Assembly (NCBI GenBank): GCA_001282665.1
Contig: LN874948.1
Location: forward strand, 440,212-504,211
Source: Clostridiales bacterium mt11
GTDB lineage: Bacteria; Bacillota; Clostridia; Tissierellales; Tepidimicrobiaceae
Direction: 5' to 3'
Length of the DNA: 64,000 nt
Below are positions 42,202 to 50,576 of the stretch, one piece after another (position 1 is the first letter of the stretch; the number at the start of each line of letters is the position of its first letter). A program made the position numbers and the translations under genes. The notes beneath the pieces are model-generated. The model was not told where the DNA came from. It saw nothing but the letters and a program-made list of their open reading frames with translations, and ran no database searches.

Positions 42202-43410
42202 CTAGACCTCTGGTACTTCTTGTACCACTTCTACTTTGTGAATTGCTGGCTTTAATTCAGATATATCAGCTACTATAAATGCGTTGTTATCTTTTGCTTG
42301 TCCATGGCCAAGAAATCTAATCTTGTAAGTTCTGTAGTCTTCTAGGAATTTATATTCATCTGAATACTCTATCTTACCATCTTTAACTAATCCAGTTCCC
42401 ATGAAGTATTTATCAGCCATACCTATAACTGCTTTCCCTTCATCAACCTCAGTTGACTGTATTATTTTTGTTGGATATGGTAATACATTATTTACATATG
42501 TTCCATCAGTTGCTCTTATAGTAGTTGCTGGCATGATTTTTAGTAAATAATCAGTTGGATTTACTATCATTATTACCTTTTTAACTACTCTTGGATTACC
42601 TTTTTCAGTTTTTGATAAGTTAGATAATAATTTTCCATAGTTAATTGGATCCAATGCAGTAACTTTTATAGCTTCTTTTTCTGGGTATACACCTTCTACT
42701 ACTGCCCCATTTAAGTCTCTAATCATACCAATAGGCATATTTTTACCTGTACCTTGCACCATTCCATATTCAAGTCCAAATGCTAAAGCTTCATACATTA
42801 CTTCTCTTACGTATCTATCTATCCATATAGGTCCTAAATCTAACATATCTTGAGATACAAACATGAATGCAGTTAGTTTGTTTTGCCCTAATGGAATATC
42901 CTTAAATCCAGATTCTAGTTCCTTTGTGATTTCAGAATTTAAAGGTCCCCATTGTGCTAATTGTTTAGCATTGGTATTCATTAGAATTCTTGTTAGCCCT
43001 GTTACGTTTTTAAAATCAATAATTGATAGTAATTCATGTTCTGCCTTTAAATCCTCAAATACTGAATTTACTACAGTTTCAGGCATTACTACATCTAAAT
43101 TATTTACAGAGTTGGGTGCTGCTTGCATAGCCTCTATTGTCTTTTGGTAAAAGTCTTTTTCGTTTGAAGTTAATTGTCTAACTCCCCTAGTTTGAAGTAT
43201 GTTACTATCATCTATTGCTATAACCCCTTGTGCTTCTCTTATCACCGCTTGTTCGATATTAGACATATAATCTGTAAAAACTTGACTAAATTCTTCTGTA
43301 TTACCATTTTCTAATGCTTGTTTGATTTTGTCTCTAAATTCTTCTTTAGTTTTAGCTGCCATATCTGGGCTCATTCCCCCAAATAGTTGTAAATTAAATT
43401 TCTTTTTCAT
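42202..43410 (-). CDS. Major capsid protein, HK97 fold
   Basis: The 402-residue protein begins with KKKFNLQLFGG, an N-terminal delta-like helical region (about 15-100), then the HK97 core with DVVMPETVVNSVFEDLKAEH, KLTAFMFVSQDMLDLGP and GLEYGMVQGTGKNMPIGMIR. It builds the icosahedral shell. The preceding ClpP-type gene probably encodes the maturation protease that removes the N-terminal region. Confidence 0.94.
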   Translation of the reverse strand: MKKKFNLQLFGGMSPDMAAKTKEEFRDKIKQALENGNTEEFSQVFTDYMSNIEQAVIREAQGVIAIDDSNILQTRGVRQLTSNEKDFYQKTIEAMQAAPNSVNNLDVVMPETVVNSVFEDLKAEHELLSIIDFKNVTGLTRILMNTNAKQLAQWGPLNSEITKELESGFKDIPLGQNKLTAFMFVSQDMLDLGPIWIDRYVREVMYEALAFGLEYGMVQGTGKNMPIGMIRDLNGAVVEGVYPEKEAIKVTALDPINYGKLLSNLSKTEKGNPRVVKKVIMIVNPTDYLLKIMPATTIRATDGTYVNNVLPYPTKIIQSTEVDEGKAVIGMADKYFMGTGLVKDGKIEYSDEYKFLEDYRTYKIRFLGHGQAKDNNAFIVADISELKPAIHKVEVVQEVPEV

Positions 43411-44210
43411 TATTCATCTTCCTCCTTAACATTAAATAAAGCCTTCATCATATTTAAAGGTTTGTTTTCTTTTTGTTGTGGTTCTTGTGGTTCTTGTGGT
43501 TCTAGTTTAAAGCTTTGTGTCATTCCTCTTACTTGAGCTGCTAGGGCTTTATTATAATTTAATTGTTGCTCGAAAGTTTTATTAGCCTTCTGTAACATTT
43601 GTTTAGCATCTGATAAGTCTACTTCCCTACTCAATACTTCATCAGCAAACCCATATTCCAAACATTGCTGAGCGGTTAGCCACGTTTCGTTTTCCATCAA
43701 TTCTTTTAATGTTTCCTCTGATATTCTTCCATTAGATTTATCCATGTAAGCTTGTCTATTACCTTCCATAATAGCGTCTAAATCATTAGCGGTTTTTCTT
43801 AGTTGTCTAGCATTTCCAAACATGCCCGCCATAGCATCATGTATCATCATCATAGTGTTAGATGGCATTATTACCTTATCTCCTGCCATAGCAATTACAC
43901 TAGCTACGCTACAAGCAAAACCATCAATGTAAACTACTTTTTCAGCTGGATGCCTTCTCAGTTGACTGTAAATAGCAGTACCTTCAAATACACTTCCTCC
44001 ATAAGAATTGATGTAAATATTAATCCTTTTCACATCTGAGTATTTGTTTAATTCTTCCCTGAAATGATTGGCAGATGTTTCACTTTCTACCATTTCCCAT
44101 TCCCACCAATCAAAATAATCCCCCTCAACATCACCATAGATATACATATCTAAAGTATCAGCCTCAGCGGATTGTTTTATTTCCCATATTCTTTTATTTT
44201 TATTTTTCAC
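43410..44210 (-). CDS. ClpP-type prohead protease (peptidase S14 family)
   Basis: The 266-residue protein has a ClpP fold with INIYINSYGGSVFEG, the serine in DGFACSVASVIAMAGDK and the histidine in NTMMMIHDAMAG. A helical extension and a Pro/Glu repeat (EPQEPQEPQ) lie near the C-terminus. It likely processes capsid or scaffold proteins during head maturation. GTG 44210 is the start, with AGGAGGTG upstream. Its stop codon overlaps the first base region of the capsid gene. Confidence 0.93.
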   Translation of the reverse strand: MKNKNKRIWEIKQSAEADTLDMYIYGDVEGDYFDWWEWEMVESETSANHFREELNKYSDVKRINIYINSYGGSVFEGTAIYSQLRRHPAEKVVYIDGFACSVASVIAMAGDKVIMPSNTMMMIHDAMAGMFGNARQLRKTANDLDAIMEGNRQAYMDKSNGRISEETLKELMENETWLTAQQCLEYGFADEVLSREVDLSDAKQMLQKANKTFEQQLNYNKALAAQVRGMTQSFKLEPQEPQEPQQKENKPLNMMKALFNVKEEDE

Positions 44211-44396
44211 TTAATCACCTCCTAAATCGTCAACTCTGTGCCTTATCTCGCTAAATAGTGTCCCTATTTCTAGCAACTTATTGGTATCTGATGTATTCTT
44301 TTCAATAGTCATATCCCATTGTTCCAAACATTTCCCTAAAAATTCTTTTTCAGTTTCATCTCCAGTAAAATCAATAAAGCTATAAAAATCAAACAC
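44211..44396 (-). CDS. Small phage protein, 61 residues
   Basis: The short acidic helical product begins MFDFYSFIDFTGDETEKEF and lies between portal and protease genes. It starts with GTG 44396, and its stop abuts the protease start. The function is unknown; it could be a scaffold part. Confidence 0.6.
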   Translation of the reverse strand: MFDFYSFIDFTGDETEKEFLGKCLEQWDMTIEKNTSDTNKLLEIGTLFSEIRHRVDDLGGD

Positions 44397-44399
44397 TTT

Positions 44400-45548
44400 T
44401 TACCCACCACCTTCCAACATATCTTCTACAGGCATATAGTTCTTAGTCATGAACCTTGTTTTACTCCAATCTGTATCAAGAGGTTCTATTCCTAAAGCTT
44501 CTAAACTATCATCTATGGAATAAGCCCCTATTCTAGTCAATACATCTAAGGCATTGGCAATGTCCTTTAAATCTACCACTTTAATATTTGTAGTATCGCA
44601 TTTTACATATGTCTTAGCATTATACAATTTCATACCATACATTTTTCTATTTAATTCATCAGTAAGAAATTTTACTAAAGGATTTAGGCAAAATGTAAGG
44701 AAGTCATTTACTGCATTGCTTGTATCTTGGACATCCCCTTTTAGCAGTGAAGGATGGATCCTTAATGCCATGGCAACAAAATCAAATATATCGTCTATGA
44801 ATTCTCTTGTTTCTCTTCCGCCTTCTGTATCCTTAGAACTTTTTTCTTTGCCCAATTCGTTATACTTTAATCCGCCTGTAAGGGGTAGAACTGCGCCACC
44901 TTCTGCTTCAAAAAATCTTTTAAATCTATTGTTCAATAAATCTTCTAGATCCTTTTGTCCCTTTTCAGTTTGTGCATAATTTGTAGGTATTTCTAGAGTC
45001 CCTCTTTTAGCCTTATTTCTTTTATAACTCTTGCTACCAACCTCAATTAGCTTTGAGTACTCTGTATTCAGCCCGTCAATTACTGTTTTTAAATCTTGAT
45101 TATACCATTCAAAGTACAGAACCTCAGATTCCTTAAAAACATCCCTTAACTCATAATTTGATATTATTATGTTTTTATAGATATTTTCTTTAAAAGCTAA
45201 TTCTACTCTTTCAAAGTCATCTGCCACATAAAACATATTATTTTGCATAATTACAAGACATTGTTGCTTATAGATTAGATTAGTAACAATATCCCTCCAA
45301 AACCTACTAGCAGATGTATTTTGATTAGCTTCTACATTCAAAATATAATGATCTATTTTCTGTACTTCTTTTCCATTTTGATAAGTTAAAAATTTACTTT
45401 TTGCTATAGAGTTTGATATTAAATTTATACTAGCTTGTAGGGCTAATTCTTTATAAAAGATGCTGCCTGTTAAGGATCCAATGTATTCATCTAGACTTAT
45501 CGTTTCTTTACCTTTAAATAACCCCATAAACCAATCTGTTATTGCCAT
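44400..45548 (-). CDS. Phage portal protein
   Basis: The 382-residue protein begins DWFMGLFKGKETISLDEYIG and has SKFLTYQNGKEVQKIDHYIL, SRFWRDIVTNLIYKQQCLV and DIFDFVAMALRIHPSLL, the HK97-type portal pattern. It forms the ring through which DNA enters and leaves the head. It lies directly after the terminase gene. Confidence 0.93.
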   Translation of the reverse strand: MAITDWFMGLFKGKETISLDEYIGSLTGSIFYKELALQASINLISNSIAKSKFLTYQNGKEVQKIDHYILNVEANQNTSASRFWRDIVTNLIYKQQCLVIMQNNMFYVADDFERVELAFKENIYKNIIISNYELRDVFKESEVLYFEWYNQDLKTVIDGLNTEYSKLIEVGSKSYKRNKAKRGTLEIPTNYAQTEKGQKDLEDLLNNRFKRFFEAEGGAVLPLTGGLKYNELGKEKSSKDTEGGRETREFIDDIFDFVAMALRIHPSLLKGDVQDTSNAVNDFLTFCLNPLVKFLTDELNRKMYGMKLYNAKTYVKCDTTNIKVVDLKDIANALDVLTRIGAYSIDDSLEALGIEPLDTDWSKTRFMTKNYMPVEDMLEGGG

Positions 45549-45563
45549 CTATTCACCTCCAAT

Positions 45564-47219
45564 CTAGTAAGTATAAACATCTAATAATTTCAAATCAAAT
45601 TCTTCTCCACTGTCAGGCAAATCATCGCTTATACACATTGCTGCCACAAATGCCTTAAACCCATCTGTCTTTCTGCTTTTCTCTTCTATCTTTCCATACG
45701 TCACATTACCTGCACTTGATTTTATATAGCAAGTATTGTTTGCATACCATCTCATCAGTGGGTTATCACCCCAAACAATGCTTTTATTTACAAAAGCACT
45801 TGTTATAGTCGGCGATATCATCATTTCGTTTGATGGTCTTACTAGAAAAATGTTATTGTTTCCTTGCTTATCTGCATCGAATCCTACTTCCTCAAGTGAC
45901 CTTCTCATCAACGTAAATCTAAACTTATCTATAGCTACTTTGGTTATGTTATAGGTGTTAGCCATTTTAGATAACCATAGTGCCGGTGTTTCTGGTGGAA
46001 CTTCCGGACCATCTATAAAGGTTAGAAGGTTGTGCTCTTCCCACGCTTTTAGTGGTGGCTTTATTCTGGGTAAATCTTTGCTATTGCTGCATACCCAAGA
46101 GTGAGTAATCCATATGTATTTGCCTTTATACTTGAAGAGCAGCCCAGCAGCTACAAAGTCCGTTGTACTTGCATAGTCTATTCCGGCTACACAAGTTTTC
46201 CCCTTAAGATCAGGAATTTCTTGATTAGTTGCTAATATATTTTCCCATGATGTTATTTCCTGGTCTTTATTACCTTCTGGTCTATTCATTCTTTTGGTCA
46301 TAAATGCACTATTATTGATTGGATCATCTACATAATCAACATACTCTCTTTCCATTTGGTCTCTTAAATAATCAAAATAGTAGAGAGAAGGATTAGCTTT
46401 ATCCCACATTTTGGGGTTATGGACTTCTTTCTTGTCGTCTAATCTGCAAACAAAGGGTAATAGCCCATTATCCTTAATAGCACCATTAAGTATCTGCTCT
46501 GACCTGGATATTAATTTATCTAAAGGTCCTTCTCTCACATCTCCATCTGTTGTAGTAATTGTAGTTCTTGGATTTTTCTTTTTGCCTAGTCCAGTTTTAA
46601 ATACATTGATTAATTTATAATCTTCATATCCATGGTATTCATCAAAATCAATCTTTCCTGGTCTACCACCGTCTTTAGATTTAGCGTTAGAAGTTCTAAA
46701 TCTTAATTCTGATTTTGTTTTAATATTTGTTATTACCTCTTTATTCCAAGTAAAATGCCTACTTAATTTTTTCTTATTTTCCTCTAGTACATTATATACA
46801 TCCATAAATGATGTTTTAGCTTGGTCTTCTGCATTAGCGCATATGTCAATATGATATTCTTGCACTTCGTTGTATTGACTAATAAGAGCAAAATCTTCAA
46901 AAGATAGATAACCATTTTTTCCAGCGCCTCTACCTACATAAATTAATAAATCAGGCCACCTTAAATGTCCTTTTTTAGTATAAGTGCAATTATGAAGAGT
47001 AAAACAAAATACTTCCCAATCAAGTAATTTGAAAGGAAAGTATTTTTGTAATCCTAAATAATTATTAAGTTCTTCTGTATCTATATATAAATCTTCTTCT
47101 TTAAAAGCTTTCTCCACTAGGTCTATTAGCAAAAATTGGTCTTTACATACTGCAATTTTACCACTTCTAATCCAATCAATGTAATTTTGTATCTCAGGTA
47201 TTAGTTTAGAGTATGTCAT
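45564..47219 (-). CDS. terL: Terminase large subunit
   Basis: The roughly 550-residue enzyme has an ATPase part with the adenine/Walker region WPDLLIYVGRGAGKNGYLS and KIDFDEYHGYEDYKLIN. A C-terminal nuclease part follows with CVAGIDYASTTDFVAAGLLF (first Asp) and KVAIDKFRFTLM. It packages and cuts phage DNA. The start is not certain: ATGs at 47228 and 47219 lie inside the end of the small-subunit gene, so translation is coupled; I use 47219. Confidence 0.93.
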   Translation of the reverse strand: MTYSKLIPEIQNYIDWIRSGKIAVCKDQFLLIDLVEKAFKEEDLYIDTEELNNYLGLQKYFPFKLLDWEVFCFTLHNCTYTKKGHLRWPDLLIYVGRGAGKNGYLSFEDFALISQYNEVQEYHIDICANAEDQAKTSFMDVYNVLEENKKKLSRHFTWNKEVITNIKTKSELRFRTSNAKSKDGGRPGKIDFDEYHGYEDYKLINVFKTGLGKKKNPRTTITTTDGDVREGPLDKLISRSEQILNGAIKDNGLLPFVCRLDDKKEVHNPKMWDKANPSLYYFDYLRDQMEREYVDYVDDPINNSAFMTKRMNRPEGNKDQEITSWENILATNQEIPDLKGKTCVAGIDYASTTDFVAAGLLFKYKGKYIWITHSWVCSNSKDLPRIKPPLKAWEEHNLLTFIDGPEVPPETPALWLSKMANTYNITKVAIDKFRFTLMRRSLEEVGFDADKQGNNNIFLVRPSNEMMISPTITSAFVNKSIVWGDNPLMRWYANNTCYIKSSAGNVTYGKIEEKSRKTDGFKAFVAAMCISDDLPDSGEEFDLKLLDVYTY

Positions 47220-47514
47220 CTGGATCATCAACTACATTTTTAGCTTCTAGACCTAATTGTTTTAATATTTTCAATTTCTGATCATTATACATTTTTGCAT
47301 TTTTAACTGAAGGATTTTCTTTTATTATTGGGTTGCCGGAGGCTGATAAGGTTTCAAATAATTGACCACGTTCTTTTATATCTTTTTGCATTTCTTTCTC
47401 TTGTTTACAAAACCAAACATAATCCTCGACTAATCCAATAAAGTGATCCACATTAGCGCCATTATTTTCTAGTTGTAAAATTAATGATTTTTTTATATTT
47501 GCTATACTTGCCAT
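47206..47514 (-). CDS. terS: Terminase small subunit, P27-like
   Basis: The 102-residue helical protein begins IANIKKSLILQLENNG and has GLVEDYVWFCKQEKEM and IKENPSVKNAKMYNDQKLKI, as in P27-type small terminases. It recognises the packaging site. AAAGGAGGAG precedes the ATG. It overlaps the large subunit. Confidence 0.88.
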   Translation of the reverse strand: MASIANIKKSLILQLENNGANVDHFIGLVEDYVWFCKQEKEMQKDIKERGQLFETLSASGNPIIKENPSVKNAKMYNDQKLKILKQLGLEAKNVVDDPDDIL

Positions 47515-47574
47515 ATATCAACTCCTCCTTTCATCCAATTTTTTATCATACGCGTGACTTTTCTGTTTTGTCTT

Positions 47575-47602
47575 GTATGGCGCCGGTGTACAGGTTTTAG
47601 AA
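47575..47602. other. GC-rich patch, possible cos/packaging site
   Basis: The 118-base gap between HNH and small terminase genes contains TATGGCGCCGGTGTACAGG, a locally GC-rich stretch in AT-rich surroundings. Cohesive-end sites of HK97-like phages with an HNH protein often lie here. The exact cut cannot be told from sequence. Confidence 0.4.
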
Positions 47603-47632
47603 AAAAATGTAAAAATTTCAACTCGGGGGGTA

Positions 47633-47938
47633 TTACCACCGTTCCTTGTTCAATGTCTTCCTCTTCTTGCACTTCAACTTCTCCGGATGAACTTCATTGT
47701 GATGTGCATAACATAATGTTATGAGGTTCGAATCTATCAACCCTAAGTCTGGTCTATTCTTTAGATGTTTGATATGATGTACTGTCTCACCTTTGCCAAC
47801 TCTGCCTAACTCTTTACACATCTGACACTCACGGTTATCTCTTTCTAATATTTCTAATCGTTTCTTCCTCCATGTTCTGCTATTATAAAATATATCTTCT
47901 CTGCCATCTTCTATAGCTTGTAGTAGTTTCTCATTCAT
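47633..47938 (-). CDS. Phage HNH endonuclease (packaging-associated)
   Basis: The 101-residue protein has the HNH fold: SRTWRKKRLEILERDNREC, CQMCKELG, ETVHHIKHLKNRPDLGL and ITLCYAHHNEVHPEK. Cys pairs bind zinc. Beside the terminase genes such proteins take part in specific cleavage at cos during packaging. Ribosome site AAAGGA. Confidence 0.92.
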   Translation of the reverse strand: MNEKLLQAIEDGREDIFYNSRTWRKKRLEILERDNRECQMCKELGRVGKGETVHHIKHLKNRPDLGLIDSNLITLCYAHHNEVHPEKLKCKKRKTLNKERW

Positions 47939-47943
47939 TTACA

Positions 47944-48057
47944 TCATTCCTTTAACTTAGATATTGCTTTTATAACTCCTAGTATTATTAAAGTTCCACC
48001 AGCTAAACATAACCCTACTATCTCTACAATCAACTTAAATTTGAAATATGTTTCCAT
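47944..48057 (-). CDS. Small single-span membrane peptide, 37 residues
   Basis: A short gene with ribosome site GAGGTGATGAT before ATG 48057. The peptide begins METYFKFKLIVEIVGLCLAG and has one hydrophobic span followed by a basic end (KAISKLKE). It precedes the HNH gene in the same direction by 5 bases. The function is unknown. Confidence 0.6.
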   Translation of the reverse strand: METYFKFKLIVEIVGLCLAGGTLIILGVIKAISKLKE

Positions 48058-48140
48058 ATCATCACCTCGTTTATCCCATGAAAATAAGCACCTGCATAAG
48101 TAAATGCCTAGAAAATATTATAATTATTTCATAAAAAGCA

Positions 48141-48169
48141 TTGACAATAGCGTTACGCTATGTTATAAT
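48141..48169 (+). promoter_or_regulatory. Consensus promoter with palindromic operator in the spacer
   Basis: TTGACA (48141-48146), a 17-base spacer and TATAAT (48164-48169) with an extended TGT, i.e. a near-perfect sigma-A promoter on the plus strand. The spacer holds a perfect 15-base palindrome ATAGCGT-T-ACGCTAT (48147-48161). This is an ideal repressor position. Its half-site TTACGC also occurs in the immunity-region operators at 60.1-60.3 kb. Confidence 0.88.
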
Positions 48170-48188
48170 GTATTTAGGAGGTGAGGAA

Positions 48189-48317
48189 ATGGGTAAGAAG
48201 AAAAAGAGGAAAAACAACAAAGAAAAGGAACTTATAATAAGACTAATAATATCAATCATAAGTCTAATAACCGCCCTAATTGGTTTAATAGATAGATTGA
48301 TAAAAGCCTTAGAATAA
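48189..48317 (+). CDS. Small basic membrane peptide, first gene of the plus-strand cassette
   Basis: A 42-residue product behind AGGAGGTGAGG. The N-terminus MGKKKKRKNNKEKE is very basic. It is followed by a single hydrophobic segment IIRLIISIISLITALIGLID and a short end RLIKALE. It is on the strand opposite to all neighbouring phage genes and is driven by a strong promoter 20 bases upstream. A type I toxin or a membrane-acting exclusion peptide is conceivable; I cannot assign a family. Confidence 0.78.
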   Translation: MGKKKKRKNNKEKELIIRLIISIISLITALIGLIDRLIKALE

Positions 48318-48327
48318 GCCCCAACCT

Positions 48328-48345
48328 GAGGGGAGAAATCCCCTC
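48328..48345 (+). terminator. GC-rich hairpin after the first cassette gene
   Basis: Perfect stem GAGGGGA / TCCCCTC with a GAAA tetraloop. There is no immediate T run, so it may stabilise the 3' end or attenuate transcription rather than stop it completely. Confidence 0.5.
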
Positions 48346-48385
48346 CCCTCTAAATATATTTTATACTATCTTACCCATAATATCA

Positions 48386-48535
48386 ATGGCTATACTAACC
48401 ATATCTTTAATTTTAAATCTTATATTGAGTATAATATCTTTGTTTGCAGAAGTTAATATCATATTTAATATAATTGCTGTACTAGTCGCCTCAATATCTG
48501 TTGTATCTGCCTACAAACTATATAAGAAAGGATAA
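48386..48535 (+). CDS. Possible small hydrophobic protein, second cassette gene
   Basis: An open frame of 49 codons from ATG 48386 encodes a very hydrophobic product (MAILTISLILNLILSIISLF, then two more apolar stretches) with a basic end KLYKKG. No convincing ribosome site precedes the ATG, so the start or the gene itself is uncertain. It ends 5 bases before the next ATG. Confidence 0.4.
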   Translation: MAILTISLILNLILSIISLFAEVNIIFNIIAVLVASISVVSAYKLYKKG

Positions 48536-48540
48536 TTGTC

Positions 48541-48732
48541 ATGGAAATAAAACCAATAAAATTATCACCTAAAAAAAATGGTTATGGAAACATATCAAGT
48601 TATACAGTAAATATCGGTGCAACTGAAGCCCGTGAATGTGGCTTTATTGATTCAGATGGTAATGTTCTACCTACTGAAAAAGTAATTGATACTACCAATA
48701 ACCAAATTATCATCAAGTTAAAAGAGGACTGA
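48541..48732 (+). CDS. Unknown 63-residue protein, third cassette gene
   Basis: The soluble product begins MEIKPIKLSPKKNGYGNISS and has SYTVNIGATEARECGF, then IDTTNNQIIIKLKED. It looks like a small beta-rich domain. AAAGGAT lies 9 bases before ATG 48541. A perfect terminator follows. I do not know its function; small proteins with a VNIGATEAR-like motif seem to recur in clostridial phages, which is a recollection and not a search result. Confidence 0.75.
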   Translation: MEIKPIKLSPKKNGYGNISSYTVNIGATEARECGFIDSDGNVLPTEKVIDTTNNQIIIKLKED

Positions 48733-48752
48733 TATTAGTCCTCTTTTTTCCG
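48719..48752 (+). terminator. Rho-independent terminator of the plus-strand cassette
   Basis: AAAGAGGACT / AGTCCTCTTT stem, 6-base loop and T6. The stem begins inside the last codons of the 63-residue gene. Confidence 0.9.
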
Positions 48753-48867
48753 TATCACAACAAATAGAAAAGACACGCCCTAAAGACGTGCCCTGGAAGG
48801 AGGTTATCTCTAAATTTCTGTCATCTTAACAATAACATAAGTTTATACTGACATTCAATGACATAAC

Positions 48868-49284
48868 CTAAATATTTATTTCATCTAATGCTAATTCATG
48901 TAATCTATATACATGCCTCCAACTATATTCATTCCTATAAGCTATTTCTTCCCACTTTTGACAATCTAAATATCTACATTTCAATAATTCTCTTAGCTTT
49001 AAATCTCTTACGGAATTTATTTTACCTTCTATTTCATTTCTTAAATCAATCAAATCATCTATATCTTTATTAATGCTAGCTTCTATCTCATCTATAGTTG
49101 CAATACCATCTTCAATTACATTAGACCTATTAGGACTCTTAGGCATATCCGATAATGTGCCAGTTACATTAAATATTTTATTCCTCCAATTCTCTAACTC
49201 ACTTATCTTTCTATCTATCTCTTTATTTAAGTACTTATATTGATTAAGGTATTCTATTTTCTTTTTATGTTCTTCTGTTAGCAT
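48868..49284 (-). CDS. Phage late-gene transcription regulator, DUF1492/RinA-like
   Basis: The 138-residue protein is mostly helical (KKIEYLNQYKYLNKEIDRKI). It ends with a sigma-region-4-like helix-turn-helix: LRELLKCRYLDCQKWEEIAY, then NEYSWRHVYRLHELALDEI. Proteins of this type lie just before the terminase genes and switch on late transcription. Ribosome site AGGAGGT. Confidence 0.85.
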   Translation of the reverse strand: MLTEEHKKKIEYLNQYKYLNKEIDRKISELENWRNKIFNVTGTLSDMPKSPNRSNVIEDGIATIDEIEASINKDIDDLIDLRNEIEGKINSVRDLKLRELLKCRYLDCQKWEEIAYRNEYSWRHVYRLHELALDEINI

Positions 49285-49297
49285 ATTATTTTACCTC

Positions 49298-49531
49298 CTA
49301 CTTTTCTTCGTATATCTCAAAATCCCATAAAAAACTTTCTTGCACATTACCTTGCATACATTCATCTATTAAATCAAATTGTACCTCATCTATTTTTACA
49401 TCATTATCTTCGGATTCTGCATTAACAAGCAATGCATCAAACACTTTTTCTTTCGCCTTTTCCTCACTTTCTGCTTTGACTCCAAAATAGATTTCTCCTG
49501 TAAAACTTATACTTCCATAATATTCTTTCAT
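49298..49531 (-). CDS. Small acidic phage protein, 77 residues
   Basis: The product begins MKEYYGSISFTGEIYFGVKA and has ESEEKAKEKVFDALLVNAE. It could form a strand-helix domain like those of small host-takeover proteins. AAGGAGGG precedes the ATG. The function is unknown. Confidence 0.68.
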   Translation of the reverse strand: MKEYYGSISFTGEIYFGVKAESEEKAKEKVFDALLVNAESEDNDVKIDEVQFDLIDECMQGNVQESFLWDFEIYEEK

Positions 49532-49544
49532 TCTAATCCCTCCT

Positions 49545-49901
49545 TTACTTAGTCCATAAATAATCCAAATGATCTACTAATTCTGTTAGTTTCACTTCGG
49601 CTAATCTATCTATATATTCATCAGTCAATTCATCTTCATAAAAATCTTTATATGAATTTTTAATAAAATCTCTTAAAGTTTCTTCTTGATTTACCTTTTT
49701 GTCTAGCTGACTTATATTAGTTTTTTCTTCAAGTTCTATTCCATTTTCAAATATCGTTATTTTATAGCCACATTTGCAATATCTGATATATTTATATTCA
49801 TCATTGTAAATTCCGCCTTCTCCATTTCCTACTTTATCACTGCCACATTTTGGACATATGGCATATTTATTGTTTAATTCTATTACTTTCATAGCTTTCA
49901 T
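49545..49901 (-). CDS. Phage protein with N-terminal zinc ribbon, 118 residues
   Basis: The N-terminal part has a four-Cys zinc-ribbon pattern (ICPKCGSDKVG ... YCKCGYKI). The C-terminal half is helical and acidic (FYEDELTDEYIDRLAEVKL). ATG 49901 is preceded by GGGGGTAAAG. The function is unknown; it may be DNA- or protein-binding. Confidence 0.68.
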   Translation of the reverse strand: MKAMKVIELNNKYAICPKCGSDKVGNGEGGIYNDEYKYIRYCKCGYKITIFENGIELEEKTNISQLDKKVNQEETLRDFIKNSYKDFYEDELTDEYIDRLAEVKLTELVDHLDYLWTK

Positions 49902-49902
49902 T

Positions 49903-50152
49903 CTACTTTACCCCCAATAATTTTCTAGCCATATTTTCTAAAGATGTTCCTGGATGCTTTTTAATACAATCTTTTAAGTAACACTCACTATTACAATATT
50001 TTAGTTCAGGACCTGCTTTCTTTAATTTCTCTCCCTCTTTGCCACAATATGTGTATTTTTAAAGCTTGGCTTTTATAAACATTAGCTACTTGGTGAGCCT
50101 GGTTAATATTTCTAACAATACTTCTAAAACACAGTTCTAACAGTTTGTCCAC
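49903..50152 (-). pseudogene. Frameshifted small phage gene with zinc-finger C-terminus
   Basis: GTG 50152, with AGGAGGG upstream, starts a frame MDKLLELCFRSIVRNINQAH that stops after RSRS-like codons. Another frame carries the clear continuation KYTYCGKEGEKLKK ... YCNSECYLKDC, ending in LLGVK at 49903. The two join if one A is removed from an A5 run near 50056, giving about 82 residues with a CxxC/CxxxC finger. The extra base either kills the gene or is a sequencing error. Confidence 0.65.
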
Positions 50153-50154
50153 CT

Positions 50155-50565
50155 CTATCCCTCCTGAACTGGCTCTAAGGTTACCTCAACTCTAGGTTCT
50201 TCGCTATAAAATTTTAACACTCTAAGATCTACTATTTGTTTATCATCATCAAAGGCTAATGTATTCAAGCTATCTAATACTATTTTTGCAATGTTGTCCG
50301 TATCTGGTTTTTTAGTAGGTCTTATCTTTTCTTCTATCATCAACTTTCTTTTTTTCTTGCTCGTACTCTTTGGTATTGTAAAATATGCTTCTACTGTAGC
50401 TTTAATTTGCCCTGTAAGCATTTTTTGTTTATGCTCAATGTAATAACATTGTTTTACCCAATTTTCGTATTCTACGTTCTGCTGTGGGTTGTAAGTAAAC
50501 CCTGTTTTAGTTGTCCTATGTCTTAACTTGCTTTTCGGTTCTCCTGGTATTGTAAAACTAATCAC
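50155..50565 (-). CDS. rusA: RusA family Holliday-junction endonuclease
   Basis: The 136-residue protein begins MISFTIPGEPKSKLRHRTTK and has the catalytic Asp cluster in KKPDTDNIAKIVLDSLN and FDDDKQIVDLRVLKFY. It resolves four-way DNA junctions made by recombination during phage replication and packaging. It works with the RecT and Rad50-like proteins upstream in the same operon. Confidence 0.93.
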   Translation of the reverse strand: MISFTIPGEPKSKLRHRTTKTGFTYNPQQNVEYENWVKQCYYIEHKQKMLTGQIKATVEAYFTIPKSTSKKKRKLMIEEKIRPTKKPDTDNIAKIVLDSLNTLAFDDDKQIVDLRVLKFYSEEPRVEVTLEPVQEG

Positions 50566-50576
50566 TTTTAACCCTC

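Noticed and set aside
48189..48317. Naming the 42-residue peptide a type I toxin
   Set aside because: Size and basic/hydrophobic layout fit, but no antisense RNA promoter is obvious and the order of basic and hydrophobic parts differs from TxpA-like toxins. Kept as a hypothesis only.
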